NCBI GenBank assembly: GCA_025929805.1
Contig: JAICPP010000007.1
Coordinates: 1 to 28,621 of the forward strand
Length of the DNA: 28,621 bases
Source: Gemmatimonadales bacterium
GTDB lineage: Bacteria > Gemmatimonadota > Gemmatimonadetes > Gemmatimonadales > GWC2-71-9
Reading direction: 5' to 3'
A program made the translations under genes and the position numbers. A model generated the notes under the pieces. The model was not told where the DNA came from. It made no database searches and saw only the letters and a program-made list of their open reading frames with translations. Below are positions 14,441-22,645 of this stretch, in pieces. How positions within the stretch are numbered: the first letter of the stretch is position 1; the number at the start of each line of letters is the position of its first letter.

Positions 14441-15474
14441 AGGCAGGTGGAGCCCCCGAGTACGCCGAAGCGGGCGTCGACCTTGCGGCCGCCGATGCCA
14501 GCAAAGCGCGCATCAACGAGCTGGTAGCGGGTACCCGAACCGACCTCTCGGTTGGAATGACGGGCGCCTTCGGCGGCATGGTTCGGGTGCCGGTTGGCCT
14601 GCACAAGCCGGTCCTGGTTCTGAGCACCGACGGCGTGGGCACCAAGGTGCTCGTGGCGCTTCGGGCCAGGCAGTTCCATACGGTGGGCGAGGATCTCGTG
14701 AACCACAGCGTGAACGATGTCCTGGTCCATGGAGCTACCCCCGTCGCATTTCTGGATTACATCGCGGGCGCGGCCCTGGAAGTCAACCAGATCGCGCAGA
14801 TCGTCGAAGGGATCGCGCGGGGGTGCCGGGCTCACGGAATGGCGCTCGCGGGTGGTGAGACGGCGCAGATGCCGGGCTTGTATCAGCCGGGCACCTACGA
14901 TCTCGCTGGCACCATCATCGGCGTAGTCGAGGAGGACCGGGCTATCCATGGGACCTCGATCCTACCAGGTGACGCTCTTCTCGCATATGCCTCGACTGGT
15001 TTGCATACCAATGGGTATACCCTCGCTCGGCGGGTGATCTTTGAACGTCTGGGTCTCGGTCTCGAGGACACCCTGGGAGGCACCGGGAAGACCGTGGGTG
15101 CCGTACTGCTGGAGGTCCATCGGAGCTATTACCGGAGTGTCTTCCCTATTCTGGACCGGGCCCATGGACTGGCCCACATCACTGGAGGGGGGATCGGCGG
15201 TAATCTGGTGCGGATATTGCCCCAAGACTGCATGGCGACGATAGATCCCGAGACCTGGGAGCTGCCGCCGCTCTTTCGGATACTGCAGCAGGCGGGGCAG
15301 ATCTCCACTCAGGAAATGCGTGAAGTGTTCAATCTCGGGGTGGGGTTCGTCGCCGTACTGCCACCGGACGCCATAGCCGCAGCCCAGACCGCTGCGACGG
15401 CTGCCGGGGTCACGACATGGGTGATGGGCGAGGTCCGGCGGGGCCGCAAGGCCGTGCGTTTCGCCCGTCCGTAA
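14437..15474 (+). CDS. purM: Phosphoribosylformylglycinamidine cyclo-ligase (AIR synthetase)
   Basis: PurM closes the imidazole ring, turning FGAM and ATP into AIR in purine synthesis. The 345 residues are standard. Visible family segments include the N-terminal YAEAGVDLAAADASKARI, the ATP/substrate motif STDGVGTKVLVALRA, HSVNDVLVHGATPVAFLDYIA, GGETAQMPGLYQPGTYDLAG, ITGGGIGGNLVRILP and NLGVGFVAVLP. The GTG start lies in the stop of the kinase gene (GTGA), so translation is coupled. An upstream open frame runs into the kinase gene but gives no homologous residues, so I do not use it. An 11-base gap separates it from a predicted outer-membrane protein. Confidence 0.97.
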   Translation: MKAGGAPEYAEAGVDLAAADASKARINELVAGTRTDLSVGMTGAFGGMVRVPVGLHKPVLVLSTDGVGTKVLVALRARQFHTVGEDLVNHSVNDVLVHGATPVAFLDYIAGAALEVNQIAQIVEGIARGCRAHGMALAGGETAQMPGLYQPGTYDLAGTIIGVVEEDRAIHGTSILPGDALLAYASTGLHTNGYTLARRVIFERLGLGLEDTLGGTGKTVGAVLLEVHRSYYRSVFPILDRAHGLAHITGGGIGGNLVRILPQDCMATIDPETWELPPLFRILQQAGQISTQEMREVFNLGVGFVAVLPPDAIAAAQTAATAAGVTTWVMGEVRRGRKAVRFARP

Positions 15475-15485
15475 CGGAGAATACG

Positions 15486-16439
15486 ATGCGCGCCCCAGGT
15501 ATAACTGGACTTCTCCTCCTGGCTCTCGCCGTTCCCGCTCTGGCTCAGACACCCGAGTGTGCCGGGTACGTGAGCAACGCGCAGCGGGTCTGCGCGGCGG
15601 CGGTGGACGGGACCCGTGCATTCCACCCGCTGGTGGGTGTGCTGGTTAGCGGAGGTAACCCCACGATCGGGTCGGCCGCGACTCTGGGCGGACTCGGCCA
15701 TGCCTCACTGACGGTACGAGCCAACGCGGTAAGCCTGGTGCTGCCGGACGTGAACTATACCGGGAGCAGCTCGACCGTTCCTGTCGGGGATAAAATCTTT
15801 GCTCCTGCGCCGCTCCTCGAGGGAGCGGTTGGTCTCTATAAGGGCATGCCGGGCGGCCTCCTGGCAGTCGACTTCCTGGGATCGGCCCAGCTGCTTCCCA
15901 CCGATCAGGTGGACCACCTCGTCGTCGATTCCGGCGCACGCAGGATCGGCAGCATCGCCTTGGGTCTTGGTTACGGAGCGCGCATCGGGATTCTGCGCGG
16001 CATGGGTCCCCTGCCTGCCGTGTCGGTCAGCGTGATGCGGCGCGACATTCCGACGATCACCTACGGCGACGTGGCGGCGGGCGACCAGTTCAGCTACGGA
16101 GTTGATCTGCATGCAACCAACCTCCGGCTCATTGCGAGCAAGCAGGTGGCGGTGCTGGACCTGGCCGCCGGCGTGGGTTGGGACAAGTACACCGGCGACG
16201 CCATTATTCAGTTCCGGGATCCCATTACCAGCGTGCTGCAGCCCAACGTCCCAGTCGAGCTGGACAACTCCCGTGTTCTCGGCTTCATAAACGCCGGGCT
16301 GAGCATGTCCATGGTGCGGCTCACCGGTGAGGTTGGATACCAGGGCGGAAAGGATCAGGAGCTGTCCACCGACTTCGAGGACTTCGATACCACCAAAGGG
16401 AAGTTCTTCGCGGGCCTGGGCCTGCGGGTGAGCTTTTAG
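15486..16439 (+). CDS. Predicted outer-membrane beta-barrel protein of unknown family
   Basis: I do not recognise the family. The ATG at 15486 has GGAG (15476-15479) at a suitable distance and yields 317 residues. A clean Sec signal (hydrophobic 9-19, cleavage ALA and QT near residue 20) precedes a mature protein with alternating hydrophobic strands, Gly-rich turns and a terminal GLGLRVSF ending in Phe, the classic BAM-recognised last strand. Two cysteines (C25 and C36) near the mature N-terminus could form a disulfide. The gene lies between purM and ribD, with gaps of 11 and 5 bases, inside an otherwise metabolic block. A channel or surface role is likely; no substrate can be named. Confidence 0.7.
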   Translation: MRAPGITGLLLLALAVPALAQTPECAGYVSNAQRVCAAAVDGTRAFHPLVGVLVSGGNPTIGSAATLGGLGHASLTVRANAVSLVLPDVNYTGSSSTVPVGDKIFAPAPLLEGAVGLYKGMPGGLLAVDFLGSAQLLPTDQVDHLVVDSGARRIGSIALGLGYGARIGILRGMGPLPAVSVSVMRRDIPTITYGDVAAGDQFSYGVDLHATNLRLIASKQVAVLDLAAGVGWDKYTGDAIIQFRDPITSVLQPNVPVELDNSRVLGFINAGLSMSMVRLTGEVGYQGGKDQELSTDFEDFDTTKGKFFAGLGLRVSF

Positions 16440-16444
16440 CGCGG

Positions 16445-17518
16445 ATGAACGAGCGGGAGGCAATGGCCCGCGCTCTCGACCTCGCCTGGCGGGGCTGGGG
16501 TCGGGTCCAGCCCAATCCGCTGGTTGGAGCAGTGGTCCTTCAGGGTGAGGAGCCGGTAGGAGAGGGGTGGCACCCCGAATTTGGCGAGCGGCATGCGGAA
16601 ACGGTGGCGCTCGCCGGGGCAGGCGAACGGGCTCGAGGAGCGACGATGGTTGTCACTCTCGAGCCCTGCGCGCATCAAGGAAAGCAGCCGGCCTGCACCG
16701 AAGCCATCATCCGATCAGGAATTCGCCGGGTCGTTGCGGCTCTGCGCGATCCCAACCCGATTGCTGCTCGAGGTACGGAACTGTTGCGGGAGGCTGGAGT
16801 GGAGGTCGAGCTGGGTCCGTTGAGTGAAGCTGCTGCGGCCCAGAATGCGATCTTCCTGCACTCGATTGCTGCCGCCGGGCGGCCGTTCGTGGCGCTCAAG
16901 CTGGCCACGACATTGGACGGTCGGATTGCCGATGGATACGGACGGTCCCGATGGATCTCCGGCCAGCAAGGTCGCGAGTACGTCCAGTGGCTCCGAGCCG
17001 GCTTCGATGCCATCGCGGTAGGAGGCCGCACCGCCCGTCTGGACGACCCTTCGCTCACGGTGCGGGGGCCGGTACAGCCACGCATCCCTCCACGCCGAGT
17101 TGTTTTCGACCGGGCTGCTGACCTCGGCCCGCAACTCACTCTCATCCGCACTGCCAGAGAAACACCCACAGTGGTTGTGGTCTCACCTCAGGCAGAACCC
17201 GGCCGGGTGAAGCGGCTGGAGGCTGCCGGGGTGACGGTCTTGCGATCGGGCAGTCCTGCGGAAGCCTTGCGCTCGCTGCGAGATTCCGGCATCGGCTCAC
17301 TCCTGGTAGAAGGGGGCGGACAACTGGCCGGCGCGTTGCTCGGGGCGGGGCTGGTGGACCGCTACTACTGGTTGCAGGCGCCCCTCTGGCTGGGAGATGA
17401 TGCGGTCCCCGCCGTGGCCGGACTTCCCGCGCGAGCACTCGACCAGGCCAGCCGCTGGCATGTGGTCGAGCGACGCTCGCTGGGTGAAGACACGCTGCTG
17501 GTAGTCGATCGGAGCTGA
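16445..17518 (+). CDS. ribD: Bifunctional riboflavin deaminase/reductase RibD
   Basis: RibD deaminates the pyrimidine intermediate and then reduces its ribosyl side chain, the second and third steps of the pyrimidine branch. The deaminase half (1-145) carries the zinc site GERHAETVAL (H-A-E) and EPCAHQGKQPAC, with the standard nine-residue cysteine spacing, though the usual GRTPPC is GKQPAC here. The reductase half begins at KLATTLDGRIADGYGRSRW (about 150-170) and contains DDPSLTVRG and LLVEGGGQLAGALL. The 357 residues are normal. It opens the rib block, five bases after the outer-membrane gene and one base overlapping ribE. No FMN riboswitch can fit in front of it. Confidence 0.96.
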   Translation: MNEREAMARALDLAWRGWGRVQPNPLVGAVVLQGEEPVGEGWHPEFGERHAETVALAGAGERARGATMVVTLEPCAHQGKQPACTEAIIRSGIRRVVAALRDPNPIAARGTELLREAGVEVELGPLSEAAAAQNAIFLHSIAAAGRPFVALKLATTLDGRIADGYGRSRWISGQQGREYVQWLRAGFDAIAVGGRTARLDDPSLTVRGPVQPRIPPRRVVFDRAADLGPQLTLIRTARETPTVVVVSPQAEPGRVKRLEAAGVTVLRSGSPAEALRSLRDSGIGSLLVEGGGQLAGALLGAGLVDRYYWLQAPLWLGDDAVPAVAGLPARALDQASRWHVVERRSLGEDTLLVVDRS

Positions 17519-18117
17519 TGTTCACAGGCATTGTTACTGACATCGGGATGGTTCGGCGGGTGTCCAATGGATCGGACGGGCTCGAGCTCACCATTCAAAG
17601 TTCCTACGCCGATCTCGGCCTGGGTGAGAGCATTGCAGTCGATGGCGCGTGCCTCACCGTGCAGACCCTCAGCGATGGAAGCTTCACCGCGCACGTCGTC
17701 CACACCTCCCTCCAGCGTACCCGGTTCGCCAAGTACGTCAAAGGTCAACGCGTGAATCTCGAGCGTGCGCTTCGGGCGGGTGACCGTCTGGGCGGGCACC
17801 TGGTGCAGGGGCACGTTGACGGGATCGGAAAGGTACAGCTGGTGCAGCAAGCCGCTGATGCACGACTGCTCGACCTTTGGGTGCCGGAGGAGGTCGGCCG
17901 GGTGTCGGTTCCCCTGGGCTCGATCACAGTCGATGGAGTGAGTCTGACTATCAACGCCAAGCCGGGACCCAGCGTAATCCAGATCTCCCTGGTTCCGTTT
18001 ACTTTACAGCATACGACTCTGGGTGAACGCCAGGCAGGCGATTCGGTTCATCTCGAGTCCGATACCATTGGGAAGTACGTGGCGGCGCTGTTGAAGGAGC
18101 GAAGTTCGACATTATGA
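17518..18117 (+). CDS. ribE: Riboflavin synthase alpha chain
   Basis: This trimeric enzyme dismutates two 6,7-dimethyl-8-ribityllumazine molecules to riboflavin. The 199 residues form two homologous barrels. The first starts with the diagnostic MFTGIV and contains ESIAVDGACLTV and GGHLVQGHVDG. The second contains LGSITVDGVSLTI and ends with the trimer helix DTIGKYVAALL. The second-barrel NxE motif reads VHLESD, a mild variation. The ATG shares its A with the ribD stop (TGATG). The 3' end overlaps ribBA in ATGA. Confidence 0.96.
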   Translation: MFTGIVTDIGMVRRVSNGSDGLELTIQSSYADLGLGESIAVDGACLTVQTLSDGSFTAHVVHTSLQRTRFAKYVKGQRVNLERALRAGDRLGGHLVQGHVDGIGKVQLVQQAADARLLDLWVPEEVGRVSVPLGSITVDGVSLTINAKPGPSVIQISLVPFTLQHTTLGERQAGDSVHLESDTIGKYVAALLKERSSTL

Positions 18118-19322
18118 AAACCTTCGGGACCATCGAGCAGGCAATCAGCGATCTGAGGAACGGCAAGATCATTATCGTGGCCGACGACGAGGACCGCGAG
18201 AATGAGGGAGACCTCGTCTGTGCCGCCGAGCTTGCCACGCCTGAGATGATCAACTTCATGACCCTGCATGGCCGCGGCCTCATCTGCCTGGCGCTCACCG
18301 GCGAGCGCTGTGATCAGCTGGGTCTGGTGCCCATGACCGAGCGAAACACCGAGGAGCTGTCCACCGCATTTACCGTAAGCATCGACGCCCAGCGACGCTT
18401 CGGCGTAACCACGGGAATCTCGGCCAGCGATCGGGCCACGACCATCCACGTTGCCATCAACCCGGCCACCGTGCCCTCGGATCTCCGCCGTCCGGGTCAC
18501 GTCTTTCCGCTACGGGCCCGGCCCGGCGGCGTCCTCCAGCGTGTGGGGCAGACCGAGGCGAGCGTGGATCTTGCCCGTCTGGCCGGTCTCAATCCCGCCG
18601 GTGTCATCTGCGAGATTCTCAACGCCGACGGTACCATGGCTCGACGCACCCAGCTCCACGAGATCGCGCATCAACAGGGTCTGACCTTCGTGACCGTTGC
18701 GCAACTGGTGGCGCACCGGCTTCAAACGGAGCGGCTGGTGCATCGCGTGGCCGAGGCCCGGATTCCAACCGAGTTCGGCGAGTTCACCATTATCGGCTAT
18801 CGCAACGATGTGGACACGGCCGAGCACGTGGCCCTGGTCCACGGCGACATTGCCGGCCAACCCAACATTCTGGTGCGCATGCACTCGAAGTGTCTGACCG
18901 GGGACGTGTTCGGCTCCCGGCGCTGCGACTGCGGTGTTCAGCTGCACCGAGCCATGGAGCTCATTGCGCGAGACGGCAGGGGGGCCGTCGTATACCTGGA
19001 TCAGGAAGGACGTGGCATCGGTCTGCTCAACAAGCTGCGCGCCTATGCCCTGCAGGACAGCGGTGACGACACGGTGCAGGCCAACGAACGGCTCGGCTTT
19101 GCGCCGGATCTGCGGAACTACGGCATCGGCGCGCAGATCCTGCGGGATCTGGGGCTTTCCTCCATTCGGGTGATGACCAACAATCCCCGGAAACTGGTGG
19201 GCCTGGAGGGGTACGGCCTGGAGATAGTCGAGCGTGTCCCTCTGCTATCGGACCCTCACCACGAGAATCGAACCTACCTTCAGGTCAAGCGCGACAAGCT
19301 GGGCCACCTCTTTACCCACTGA
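18114..19322 (+). CDS. ribBA: RibBA: DHBP synthase/GTP cyclohydrolase II fusion with a substituted DHBP-synthase metal ligand
   Basis: RibB makes 3,4-dihydroxy-2-butanone-4-phosphate from ribulose-5-phosphate; RibA opens GTP to the first pyrimidine intermediate. The 402 residues carry both domains. RibB (1-205) has DDEDRENEGD, with E29 equivalent to E. coli E38, and VICE, with E167 equivalent to E174. The GHTEA motif reads GQTEA, however, so the Mg ligand equivalent to E. coli H153 is Q146 (codon CAG at 18549-18551). RibA (about 207-402) is intact: zinc cysteines C260, C271 and C273 in SKCLTGDVFGSRRCDCG, and YLDQEGRGIGLLNKLRAYALQD. RibA looks fully active. Whether RibB is active is open. Overlaps ribE by four bases; four bases separate it from ribH. 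Confidence 0.95.
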   Translation: MKTFGTIEQAISDLRNGKIIIVADDEDRENEGDLVCAAELATPEMINFMTLHGRGLICLALTGERCDQLGLVPMTERNTEELSTAFTVSIDAQRRFGVTTGISASDRATTIHVAINPATVPSDLRRPGHVFPLRARPGGVLQRVGQTEASVDLARLAGLNPAGVICEILNADGTMARRTQLHEIAHQQGLTFVTVAQLVAHRLQTERLVHRVAEARIPTEFGEFTIIGYRNDVDTAEHVALVHGDIAGQPNILVRMHSKCLTGDVFGSRRCDCGVQLHRAMELIARDGRGAVVYLDQEGRGIGLLNKLRAYALQDSGDDTVQANERLGFAPDLRNYGIGAQILRDLGLSSIRVMTNNPRKLVGLEGYGLEIVERVPLLSDPHHENRTYLQVKRDKLGHLFTH

Positions 19323-19326
19323 CGCC

Positions 19327-19806
19327 GTGCCCGACTTCTCCGGTCGCCTGCGCGCCTCCGGCCGGGTGGCGATTCTGGTGAGCCGTTACAACGAGCTGAT
19401 TACCACCAAGCTTCTCGATGGCGCCCTTGCGTGCTGTGGGGAGGCGGGGATTGGACGGGACTCCCTCGATGTCATATGGGTACCCGGCGCCTTCGAGTTG
19501 CCGGTGGCGGCTGCCGTGGCCGCGGACTCTCGGGCTTACAGCTGCTTGATCGCTCTCGGTGCGGTCATCCGCGGGGACACGCCACACTTCGAGTATGTTG
19601 CCGGCGAGGCCGCCCGAGGCCTGCGCGACGTCTCGGTACTTTACGGCCTGCCGGTGAGTTTCGGGGTATTGACCGTGGATACCATGCAGCAGGCCGCCGA
19701 CCGAGCCGGAGGCAGCGCCGGGAACAAGGGACATGAAGCGGCCTCTGCGGCTCTGCGAACCGCCGATGTCCTGGCCCAGCTTCGGGCTCACCATGCTCAG
19801 GATTGA
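19327..19806 (+). CDS. ribH: 6,7-dimethyl-8-ribityllumazine synthase
   Basis: RibH condenses DHBP with the pyrimidine intermediate, the step before riboflavin synthase. The 159 residues include SRYNELITTKLLDGAL near the N-terminus, VPGAFELPVAA, the catalytic segment GDTPHFEYV with H87, GVLTVDTMQQA and the phosphate-binding NKGHEAA. The usual RFN start of the active site reads RYN. The GTG at 19327 fits the family start; the open frame extends back into ribBA without homology. The C-terminal 14 bases overlap nusB. Confidence 0.95.
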   Translation: MPDFSGRLRASGRVAILVSRYNELITTKLLDGALACCGEAGIGRDSLDVIWVPGAFELPVAAAVAADSRAYSCLIALGAVIRGDTPHFEYVAGEAARGLRDVSVLYGLPVSFGVLTVDTMQQAADRAGGSAGNKGHEAASAALRTADVLAQLRAHHAQD

Positions 19807-20206
19807 GACCAAGCGTCGGGCCCGCGCGCTGCAGATCCTTTACGCCTGGGAGCTCCAGGGCTCTCCACCTATTCCACAGGTCGCCAGTGGCCTCGCCCGG
19901 CTCACCGGGCCCGAGCCCCGCGTGCTTGATCGAGCCGAGTCACTGGCCGCCGACGTCGTCGCTGAAGTGAACACCCTCGATGCTCAGGCCGCGAGTGCGT
20001 CGGAGAACTGGCGCCTCAGTCGAATCGCAGTGGTGGAGCGCAATATCCTCCGGCTCGGTATTCACGAGCTTCGCCGCGGCGAGGTTCCGCCCAAGGTCGC
20101 AATCGATGAGGCGGTGCATCTGGCCCACTGGTTCGGTGACGTGCGCGCCCCTGGCTTCGTCAATGGCATTCTGGATGGGATCGCCCGTTCCCTCGGACGG
20201 TTATAG
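19793..20206 (+). CDS. nusB: Transcription antitermination factor NusB
   Basis: NusB with NusE (S10) binds boxA RNA in rRNA antitermination. The 137 residues show the all-helical family pattern: N-terminal RRARALQILYAWELQG and the C-terminal segment RLSRIAVVERNILRLGIHEL, then KVAIDEAVHLAHWFG and GFVNGILDGIARS. The ATG at 19793 lies inside ribH (14-base overlap) and gives the usual N-terminus. An earlier in-frame start would add residues unlike the family. A ribH-nusB neighbourhood is common in many phyla, which supports the assignment. Confidence 0.95.
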   Translation: MLRIETKRRARALQILYAWELQGSPPIPQVASGLARLTGPEPRVLDRAESLAADVVAEVNTLDAQAASASENWRLSRIAVVERNILRLGIHELRRGEVPPKVAIDEAVHLAHWFGDVRAPGFVNGILDGIARSLGRL

Positions 20207-20227
20207 GACGCGCGATCTCCCCCCATC

Positions 20228-21349
20228 GTGAACATCCTCCTGGTGAACTGGCAAGATCGGGCCAATCCCTACGCTGGTGGGGCGGAGATCCATTTGTTCG
20301 AGATATTCGGGCGGCTCGCCCGGCAAGGTCACCGGGTGCGGCTGGTATGCTCCGGATGGAAAGGCGGAGCCGCCCGGGCCACCATCGACGGGATCAGCAT
20401 CCAGCGAGTGGGGGGCCGCAACAGCTTCGCTCTCCTGGGCCGGAGCGCGGTTCGACGAGCCGTAGCGGCGGAGCGACCGGACATTCTGGTCGAGGACATC
20501 AACAAACTCCCGCTCTTTCTGCCGATCGGCACATCGCTGCCTTTCTGCGCCATTGTGCCTCACCTTTTTGGCGAGACCGCGTTCGATGAGGCGCCCTGGC
20601 CGATCGCAGCCACAGTCTGGGCGGCGGAACGTCCCTTGCCCTGGGCCTATCGTCGCGCTGGATTCCACGCCATCAGTGAAAGCACCCGCGACGACTTGAT
20701 AGCCCGCGGCGTTTCGCACGATCACGTGCGCGTCATTCACCCGGGAGTGGACAGCCGCCGTTTCACGCCGGGGCCTGCGGGACGTCGGTCCACGCTGCCA
20801 AACTTCTTGTATGTTGGGCGGCTGAAGCGTTATAAAGGAATAGGCTTAGCCATTGAGGCCCTGGCTCTTGCGCGGCGCCAACGACCGGATCTTCGACTGG
20901 ACATCGCCGGAGTAGGGGACTATCGGGCGGAACTGGAGCGGCAGATTCGGGAGCTGGAGCTGGAAAAGGCCGTCACCCTTCATGGTTTTGTAAGCGAGGA
21001 GCGGAAGATCGATCTCATGCGCTGGGCTTGGGCCAACGTGTTTCCGTCTCCCAAGGAAGGATGGGGCATCACCGTCATCGAGGCCGCCGCCTGCGGCACA
21101 CCATCATTGGCCTCCGATAGTCCGGGATTACGGGATTCGGTGCGTCATGGGGAGACCGGCTTTCTGATCCCTCATGGCGACGCTATCGGTCTGGCCGACC
21201 GCATGCTTGAGCTCGCCGATTCACCCCTGCTGGTGCAACGGTTAGGGCAACAGGCCCGCCGGTTCGCGGAAGAGCTGACCTGGGAACAAACGGCGGCTGC
21301 TACCGAGTGTCATCTCACAGACATCATCACGGGCGAGGCCGGTGGCTGA
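20228..21349 (+). CDS. GT4-family glycosyltransferase
   Basis: This is a GT-B fold retaining glycosyltransferase of 373 residues. The N-terminal domain begins with NILLVNWQDRANPYAGGAE, where the GGAE turn is typical of acceptor-side binding. The C-terminal donor domain starts at about NFLYVGRLKRYKGIGLAIEA and contains the E-x7-E motif in PSPKEGWGITVIEAAACGTP, then GLRDSVRHGETGFLIPHGD. The GTG at 20228 lies 21 bases after nusB. It has no signal or membrane segment, so it acts in the cytoplasm or at the membrane face, probably on a lipid- or glycan-linked acceptor. Donor and acceptor cannot be named. Its place before hpf and hprK may be an ordinary neighbourhood, with no functional link shown. 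Confidence 0.9.
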   Translation: MNILLVNWQDRANPYAGGAEIHLFEIFGRLARQGHRVRLVCSGWKGGAARATIDGISIQRVGGRNSFALLGRSAVRRAVAAERPDILVEDINKLPLFLPIGTSLPFCAIVPHLFGETAFDEAPWPIAATVWAAERPLPWAYRRAGFHAISESTRDDLIARGVSHDHVRVIHPGVDSRRFTPGPAGRRSTLPNFLYVGRLKRYKGIGLAIEALALARRQRPDLRLDIAGVGDYRAELERQIRELELEKAVTLHGFVSEERKIDLMRWAWANVFPSPKEGWGITVIEAAACGTPSLASDSPGLRDSVRHGETGFLIPHGDAIGLADRMLELADSPLLVQRLGQQARRFAEELTWEQTAAATECHLTDIITGEAGG

Positions 21350-21365
21350 GCCCGGAGGAGCACGC

Positions 21366-21683
21366 ATGGCACCCACTATCACCGCTCGTCATTGTGAAAT
21401 ATCGGACGGGCTCCGGGAGCGAGCCACCAACGTGGTGGAACGGTTAGGCAATCTCGCATCCCGCCCGATGGAGTCTACGGTTGTGTTCGATACCGATGGA
21501 ATCAACCAGACCGTCGAGATCCGGTTGCATGTGGCGCGCGGAGAAGTGCTGGTGGCCCGGGGAGAGGGTGTCGATCACCGCACCGCGCTCGACCGGGCCG
21601 AAGAAAAACTCCGGCGCCAGGTCGAGCGGGCTTCGGGACGACCGCGGCGACCCCGCTCGGCACAATCCAACAACCCCCTCTGA
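21366..21683 (+). CDS. hpf: Ribosome hibernation-promoting factor, short form
   Basis: HPF/RaiA-type proteins occupy the decoding centre of idle 70S ribosomes. The 105 residues match the short class: ITARHCEISDGLRERATNVVERL, then beta strands around VEIRLHVARGEVLVARGEG and a helix HRTALDRAEEKLRRQVERA, then a basic tail RPRRPRSAQ. The ATG at 21366 is chosen because GGAGG at 21354-21358 sits seven bases upstream. An earlier GTG at 21342, inside the glycosyltransferase gene, would add eight unlikely residues. hpf directly before hprK is a recurring order in Gram-negatives with a PTS, often near rpoN, which is not in this window. Confidence 0.93.
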   Translation: MAPTITARHCEISDGLRERATNVVERLGNLASRPMESTVVFDTDGINQTVEIRLHVARGEVLVARGEGVDHRTALDRAEEKLRRQVERASGRPRRPRSAQSNNPL

Positions 21684-22645
21684 TGCTGCGACTCGGCGAC
21701 TTCCTGTCTCGTCGGGGGGATCCGCTGCAGCTGGAGCCGCTCACGGGCGAGTTGGGACTCGACCGCCAGATGACTGCCGCCGAGGTCGCCGGCCCGGGTC
21801 TCGCCCTGGCCGGCTACACCGGTCGGTTTGCGGCGAACCGGCTGCACGTGCTGGGGGAAACGGAGATCACTTTCCTCAACTCGCTTCCTCCCGAGCGGCG
21901 GCGGGAATCGCTGACCACGTTCTTCAGCTTCGACCTGCCCTGCATCTTCGTGACCAAGGGTCAGGAGGTCCCGCCGGAACTGCTGGAGCTTGCCAAGGTC
22001 AAGGGAGTGCCGGTTCTCCGTAGCAAGCTCAAGACCTCCGAGTTCTATCGCCGGATCAAGCCCATCGTCGAGGAGGCCTTCGCGCCCCGCACGACACTGC
22101 ATGGGTCACTGGCGGACGTGTACGGCGTGGGTCTCCTGTTCGTGGGGCGGTCCGGTATCGGCAAGAGTGAGTGTGTCCTGGATTTGGTCGAGCGGGGCCA
22201 CCGGCTGGTCGCCGACGATGTGGTGCAGGTAACCCGGCGGGGCAACGACGTGTTGATCGGCCGAGGACATGAGCTCGCCGCTCATCACATGGAAATTCGC
22301 GGCATCGGCCTGATCGACATCCCCGCGCTGTTTGGAGTACGTGCCGTCCGGCAGCAGAAGCGAATCGAGGTGGTGGTGCAGCTCGAGGATTGGGAGACCG
22401 CCAAGGACACCGATCGGAGCGGCCTCTCGCGGGAGGAGACCACCATCCTCGACGTTCTGGTTCCCCGGGTCGTAGTGCCGCTCAACCCCGGGAAAAACAT
22501 TACCGTGATCTCCGAGGTGGTGGCCATGATGCATCTGCTTCGCTACTCCGGCGTCGATGTGGCTGCCGCGTTCAATGCCCGGTTGATCAAGCGGATGAAG
22601 GAGCAGCGCGGGGTTCGGGAGTATCTGCAGGAGGATTATGAGTGA
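21683..22645 (+). CDS. hprK: HPr kinase/phosphorylase
   Basis: HprK phosphorylates HPr on Ser46 with ATP or PPi and reverses the reaction, linking sugar transport to cell state. The 320 residues include an N-terminal domain and the C-terminal P-loop kinase: H140-G-S in HGSLADVYG, Walker A VGRSGIGKSE with K161, acidic VADDVV with D178 and D179, and the signature MEIRGIGLIDIPALFG with E204. From memory these are the same positions as the catalytic residues of the Lactobacillus casei enzyme. It shares one base with the hpf stop (TGATG) and overlaps EIIA by eight bases. Its substrate HPr is five genes downstream and keeps the target serine. Confidence 0.97.
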   Translation: MLRLGDFLSRRGDPLQLEPLTGELGLDRQMTAAEVAGPGLALAGYTGRFAANRLHVLGETEITFLNSLPPERRRESLTTFFSFDLPCIFVTKGQEVPPELLELAKVKGVPVLRSKLKTSEFYRRIKPIVEEAFAPRTTLHGSLADVYGVGLLFVGRSGIGKSECVLDLVERGHRLVADDVVQVTRRGNDVLIGRGHELAAHHMEIRGIGLIDIPALFGVRAVRQQKRIEVVVQLEDWETAKDTDRSGLSREETTILDVLVPRVVVPLNPGKNITVISEVVAMMHLLRYSGVDVAAAFNARLIKRMKEQRGVREYLQEDYE

